From assembly GCF_014107495.1 (NCBI RefSeq), contig NZ_CP041969.1:4203501-4267500 (forward strand): 64,000 nucleotides of DNA, read 5' to 3'. Below, piece after piece: positions 60,296 to 64,000 of this stretch. Positions within the stretch are counted from its first letter, which is position 1, and each line of letters opens with the position of its first letter. The translations under genes were made by a program, and so were the position numbers. Source of the DNA: Cohnella cholangitidis (GTDB lineage: Bacteria; Bacillota; Bacilli; Paenibacillales; Paenibacillaceae). Under the pieces are notes generated by a model, which searched no databases, had not been told where the DNA came from, and saw only the letters and a list, made by a program, of their open reading frames with translations.

Positions 60296-60415
60296 GTTTT
60301 AGGGGCGCGTTCCCGAGCGTAACCAGCTTGGCGGCGCGTCTTTGCCGTACGGCGGTTGCCGCCGGTTGCCAACCGTTGTCATTTGGGAGCATAATGAACG
60401 GTAGAGGTGAGGCGA

Positions 60416-61369
60416 ATGCTGCGGATAATGGCGGTAACGGAACAACAGGAGATGTTGGCGGATGTTCCCCTGCATAGCCTGATGAATAGCGATATCAAAT
60501 GGTTCTGGGTCGATTTCGATTGCCCGACGGACGAGGAAATGCACTTGCTGGACAGTTATTTTCATTTCCACCCGCTCGCTATCGAGGATTGCATGCATCT
60601 TCTTCAACGGCCCAAAGTGGACCATTACGAGGAGACTAACTTTTTCGTCTTGCATGCTCTTCATCCCGAGACCCTTAAAGCGGAAGAGGTGGATTTTTTC
60701 CTCGGACCGCGCGGCATCGTGACGGTGCACTTGACTCCGTCGCAAGAAGTGGACGAAGCATGGCGCAGGATGCAAGATTCGAACTTCCGCAAAAACAGGG
60801 ATCATAACTATGTCGCTTATTTGATCGTGGACAAGTTGGTCGATAATTATTTTCCGACCTTATATAAGATCGAGGATCAATTGAACGAGCTGGAGGATCA
60901 AGGGGAAAATAGAGCCAATATTCAGGAGATGACCGAGCAGATCTACGATATTCGTTCCGATCTTCTGCGAATAAGGCGTACCGTTATTCCGATGAGGGAT
61001 TTGCTGTATCGGATCATCAACTCGGAGAAGATTCCCGGCGTGAAAGGGCAGCTCGCTTATTTTACGGATATTTACGACCATTTGTTGAAGCTGACGGAGA
61101 TGATCGAGTCGAACCGCGAGATGACGGCGGATCTCAGGGACAGCTATGATTCGTTGCGGTCCAACCGGATGAACGCCATCATGAAAACGTTGACGGTCAT
61201 TACGACGATCTTCATGCCGCTCACTTTCATTGCCGGCGTATATGGCATGAACTTCGTGAATATGCCGGAGACGCAATGGAACGCGGGGTATTTCATCGTC
61301 ATTGGGGTTATGGTCGTTCTGGGATTCGGGATGTATTTGTGGTTTAAGCGTAAAGGGTGGTTCGACTAA
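60416..61369 (+). CDS. corA: CorA-type magnesium/cobalt channel
   Basis: Membrane protein of 317 residues from ATG 60416 after AGAGGTGAGG. Large N-terminal cytoplasmic domain (to about 255), then two C-terminal helices. The pore signature YGMNF is in VYGMNFVNMPE (about residues 279-283) and is followed by the last helix and a basic tail KRKGWFD. A long coiled stretch around 155-240 is the willow helix of the family. No nearby partner. Confidence 0.9.
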   Translation: MLRIMAVTEQQEMLADVPLHSLMNSDIKWFWVDFDCPTDEEMHLLDSYFHFHPLAIEDCMHLLQRPKVDHYEETNFFVLHALHPETLKAEEVDFFLGPRGIVTVHLTPSQEVDEAWRRMQDSNFRKNRDHNYVAYLIVDKLVDNYFPTLYKIEDQLNELEDQGENRANIQEMTEQIYDIRSDLLRIRRTVIPMRDLLYRIINSEKIPGVKGQLAYFTDIYDHLLKLTEMIESNREMTADLRDSYDSLRSNRMNAIMKTLTVITTIFMPLTFIAGVYGMNFVNMPETQWNAGYFIVIGVMVVLGFGMYLWFKRKGWFD

Positions 61370-61437
61370 TGAATCTGAAATGTTTATGTGAAATAAGCTT
61401 ACGTAAAAAATGAATTTTGTTTCCTTTTCCTGATCAA

Positions 61438-61478
61438 CAGCCGAATTTATGTTATATTATATAACATAAATTCGGCTG
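61438..61478. promoter_or_regulatory. Perfect 19-bp inverted repeat before allB
   Basis: CAGCCGAATTTATGTTATA (61438-61456), three-base centre TTA, and its exact complement at 61460-61478. It ends 23 bases before the allB start codon and is not followed by a T-run on either strand, so it is not a typical intrinsic terminator. It could be an operator or a leader hairpin. Confidence 0.7.
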
Positions 61479-61501
61479 TTTGGATTAGGGAGGGACCGGG
61501 G

Positions 61502-62914
61502 ATGCGGGACGAAGCTAAATTGGATCGTGTAATTAAAGGAGGAAACGTCGTGTTACAGGGCGGTGTCCGCATCGCGGATATCGCCATTCAGGCCGGGGTA
61601 ATCGTCGATATCGGTCCCGATATTCAGACGCCTACTAGACAGACTATAGATGCGCAAGGATTGTACGTGATGGCGGGAGTCGTGGACGCGCACGTTCATC
61701 TCAACGAACCGGGGCTGGGCGAGTGGGAAGGATTCGAGAGCGGCTCGGCGGCGCTGGCGGCCGGGGGCTGCACGACTTTTTTCGATATGCCTTCTAACGG
61801 GCCGCCGCCGACGTTAACGGTAGAAGCGATGAATCGGAAGCTGCAAACGGCTAACCGGACGGGCAGCTACGTGGACTACGCCTTATGGGGAGGTCTGGTC
61901 CCGGACAATCTGGACGATCTGGAAGCTTTGGCGGATGCGGGAGTGATCGGGTTCAAAGCGTTCATGTCCGCTCCGGGCGATAAGGGGGAAGGCTGTTATA
62001 AGGAAGTCGACGATATCGTCTTGTTCGAAGGCATGAAAATTATCGCGGGCAAAAAGAAAGTGCTTGCCGTGCACGCGGAGAGCGAAGAGATTATCGCGGC
62101 CTTGTCCGAGAAATTCGATGGCCGCAAGAAGAGGAGCGTGCGCGACTTTCTCGAGTCCAGGCCGCTGGCGGCGGAATTGGACGCGGTGCGCCGAGTGCTC
62201 TTGTTCGCGGAACGGACGGAGTGTCCGCTGCATTTGGTGCATATCAGCAGCCCTCAGGCCGTCGATATGATTTGGGAAGCGAAAATGAACGGCGTTAACG
62301 TAACGGTAGAAACATGTCCTCATTATCTGATGTTCACGGACGACGATCTGGAGAGGCTCGGTCCGCTCGCCAAGTGCGCCCCGCCGATTCGCGGTTTAAG
62401 AGAACGCGAAGGGCTATGGACTAGATTGGCGGAAGGCAAGATCGATCTGATCGCTTCGGATCATTCGCCCTGTCCGCCTTCGATGAAGCTAAACGCCGAC
62501 GAGGATTACTTCGCGATCTGGGGCGGGATCGCAGGCGCGCAAAGCACGTTGGAATTGATGTTCGACGAAGGCCATCTCGAAAGGGGGCTTCCTCTGCCCC
62601 TGTTGTCCAAGCTGCTGTCCGAAGCGCCGGCCAGAAGGTTCGGCTTGTTTCCCCGAAAGGGCAGGTTGGCGGTCGGAGCCGATGCCGATATCGTCCTCGT
62701 GCATCCCGATTCCCCTTATGTGCTTGAGCGGGAGCATCTGCAATACCGGCATCGGCAAAGCGTGTACGCGGGAAGGAGCTTTCGCAGTCGGGTAGTGATG
62801 ACCATGAGCAGGGGGAAAACGGTTTATACGAAGGAAGAGGGTATCGGAGCTTCGCGGGACGGGGAGTGGCAACGCGCGAAGAGAGGATCTCCCCGGTCCT
62901 TGTTCGGAACCTGA
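61502..62914 (+). CDS. allB: Allantoinase
   Basis: Amidohydrolase of 470 residues that opens allantoin to allantoate. Metal ligands appear in VDAHVHLNEPG (HxH, about residues 61-63), Lys in GFKAFMS (about residue 153, to be carboxylated), His in AVHAESEE, His in LVHISS and Asp in IASDHSPCPP. Residues around FDMPSNGPPPTL favour allantoinase over dihydroorotase or hydantoinase. ATG after AGGGAGGG. It is isolated from other purine catabolic genes in the window. Confidence 0.85.
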   Translation: MRDEAKLDRVIKGGNVVLQGGVRIADIAIQAGVIVDIGPDIQTPTRQTIDAQGLYVMAGVVDAHVHLNEPGLGEWEGFESGSAALAAGGCTTFFDMPSNGPPPTLTVEAMNRKLQTANRTGSYVDYALWGGLVPDNLDDLEALADAGVIGFKAFMSAPGDKGEGCYKEVDDIVLFEGMKIIAGKKKVLAVHAESEEIIAALSEKFDGRKKRSVRDFLESRPLAAELDAVRRVLLFAERTECPLHLVHISSPQAVDMIWEAKMNGVNVTVETCPHYLMFTDDDLERLGPLAKCAPPIRGLREREGLWTRLAEGKIDLIASDHSPCPPSMKLNADEDYFAIWGGIAGAQSTLELMFDEGHLERGLPLPLLSKLLSEAPARRFGLFPRKGRLAVGADADIVLVHPDSPYVLEREHLQYRHRQSVYAGRSFRSRVVMTMSRGKTVYTKEEGIGASRDGEWQRAKRGSPRSLFGT

Positions 62915-62927
62915 GGGAGATCCTCTC
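62881..62927. terminator. Inverted repeat at the end of allB
   Basis: Thirteen-bp arms GAGAGGATCTCCC (62881-62893) and its complement (62915-62927) span the allB stop codon. There is no clear T-run. It may act as a terminator for the two convergent genes. Confidence 0.55.
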
Positions 62928-62936
62928 TCCTTCGGA

Positions 62937-64000
62937 CTAATTGTAATATATGTCATCCTGATTTTCGGCTTCGGGCCCTTCTTGTTCGGCGGGTATATCG
63001 GTGTAGTATGCCGCGTCGGCCTGGCTGGCCTGGCTTTCTTCTTGTTCCTCTTCGATGTCTTCATATTGGTTAGGGGTATAATCGGATTCTTGATCGCCCA
63101 TGTAGAAAGCGTCGGGAGTTCCGTTTTGCTGCTCGGCTTCCGATTCGGGAGCCGTTTCTTCCGGTCTCTTGTTGATTTCGGAAGGGATTAAATTTTGACC
63201 ATCGGGGTTATTGGCGCTTTTGCTTAACAATTCCTGCAGAACGGAGTTTTTCTTGGCGTGGTTCTTGCGCATCTTCTCTTCCGCTCTATCCGGTTTATGG
63301 TCGGCATATCCTAGCAGCTCGAGAGCGGAGGCTTGCATGTTCTGGGTGCCCCCTTTGCCGACGAATTCGACGCCGAGCTGCTCGGGCTTAACCTTGTTTT
63401 TCTCTAATTGCTGGACGGTCTGGATCATCTGCTTGGAGCCGGGCTGGTAATGGCCGCTCGTGTCCGACAGAAGCTCCACTTGCCCGTCTCGGACTTGCAG
63501 TTCGCCTGCGCCGGCAACGGCATCGCCTGCATGGAAGCTGGAATGGTGGAACCGATCCTGCATGCCGAGTCCTTGATCGAGGGCGGATTGGCCGCGGTCT
63601 TCGTTTTCTTTGATCGCATCCGCCGAATGGAATTGTCCGTCCTTGTCCATCGTGAAAATATGGCGATCCGGTTTCGAGCCTCTGAATGCCGCTTTTCTGG
63701 CCCCGATCGTGTTAAGCTCGCTGCCGTCCGAGGCGTTCGTCATCAGCCCTTGATCGTTGAACCCGCGCGCGTAAGGCGCTCTCTGCTCCTCGTTCTCGGC
63801 ATAGAACGTCTGAGAGGGCAATTTGGTATTCATTCTATCGTTCGGACCGATGATGTCTTGTCTATCGAACTTGGGCATGGAAGGGAGCATCGATTTCAAG
63901 GCGAATGCATTGGCGCCCTGTGCGTTCGAGGCTTGCGGGTTAAGGGAAGGAGGCGGCGGTATGCTATCGTCGTATCCGTTGGAAGGCGCGCGAGACGGCG
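62937..64000 (-). CDS. Large hydrophilic protein with an SGHY motif (N-terminus beyond the window)
   Basis: The frame stays open to the window edge, giving about 353 C-terminal residues; the TTG at 63899 is not the true start, because coding continues upstream. The protein is very polar and rich in Gln, Glu, Asn and Asp. Near the middle is HSSFHAGDAVAGAGELQVRD followed by SGHYQPG, a combination I associate with domains in large bacterial toxin-like or DUF4157-type proteins; this is recollection, not proof. The last 80 residues form an acidic tail with many Glu/Gln and ending DDIYYN. Confidence 0.6.
   Translation of the reverse strand, partial: PSRAPSNGYDDSIPPPPSLNPQASNAQGANAFALKSMLPSMPKFDRQDIIGPNDRMNTKLPSQTFYAENEEQRAPYARGFNDQGLMTNASDGSELNTIGARKAAFRGSKPDRHIFTMDKDGQFHSADAIKENEDRGQSALDQGLGMQDRFHHSSFHAGDAVAGAGELQVRDGQVELLSDTSGHYQPGSKQMIQTVQQLEKNKVKPEQLGVEFVGKGGTQNMQASALELLGYADHKPDRAEEKMRKNHAKKNSVLQELLSKSANNPDGQNLIPSEINKRPEETAPESEAEQQNGTPDAFYMGDQESDYTPNQYEDIEEEQEESQASQADAAYYTDIPAEQEGPEAENQDDIYYN

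Overview
The window comes from an endospore-forming Bacillota bacterium, most likely Paenibacillaceae (Cohnella/Paenibacillus type). The reasons are moderate GC, strong AGGAGG-type ribosome sites, some TTG/GTG starts, a complete GerA-type germinant receptor operon behind a near-consensus sigma-G promoter, and many CUT1 sugar importers that lack their own ATPase. No rRNA, tRNA, IS element or CRISPR array was seen.

Layout. 0-5.9 kb: the end of an unknown gene, a maltodextrin-type ABC importer (mdxEFG-like), an MFS exporter and a BsuPI-domain lipoprotein. 6-8.5 kb (minus): a MacB/LolD-type ABC exporter operon. 8.6-15.5 kb: GH9 endoglucanase, secreted repeat protein, catE, beta-carbonic anhydrase, lemA plus a TPM-domain protein, and a CheY. 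15.5-25.3 kb: AraC regulator, GH127 beta-L-arabinofuranosidase and two CUT1 importers. 25.3-29.4 kb (minus): germinant receptor operon A-C-D-B. 29.5-32 kb: a GQSNM-type acetylesterase and an APH-like kinase. 32.1-33.2 kb: a 21-copy, 51-bp tandem array. 33.2-38.9 kb: a redox block with trxB, two tiny ORFs, an FAD oxidoreductase with an ECF41 sigma factor, a 2-Cys peroxiredoxin, an atypical OmpR-family regulator and a PerR-like repressor. 39-50.8 kb: arabinan block with an ArsR-type regulator, chemoreceptor, araNPQ importer, GH51 and three GH43 enzymes. 50.9-60.3 kb: a yes-type rhamnogalacturonan cluster (CE12, yesM, yesN, yesOPQ, GH105). 60.4-64 kb: corA, allantoinase and the end of a large hydrophilic protein with an SGHY motif.

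How the genes fit together. The main theme is use of pectin rhamnogalacturonan I. Lipoprotein GH43 enzymes shorten arabinan outside the cell. AraNPQ-like and related importers take up the oligomers, presumably energised by a shared MsmX-type ATPase encoded elsewhere. Cytoplasmic GH51, GH43 and GH127 enzymes release arabinose. The YesM/YesN pair, an ABC importer, the CE12 esterase and the GH105 hydrolase deal with the backbone. Candidate cre sites suggest CcpA control.

The most interesting signals are regulatory: (i) identical four-fold 11-bp TTCAT direct repeats, at exactly the same distance from a TATGAT -10 box, in front of trxB and the peroxiredoxin gene, close to a response regulator with a degenerate receiver and a PerR-like gene; (ii) a conserved 60-bp element in front of both yesO and yesP; (iii) an ECF41 sigma factor with a matching promoter before its partner oxidoreductase; (iv) a 51-bp array with a 153-bp higher-order repeat, and a second 51-bp array of unrelated sequence but similar placement; (v) a perfect 19-bp inverted repeat before allB.
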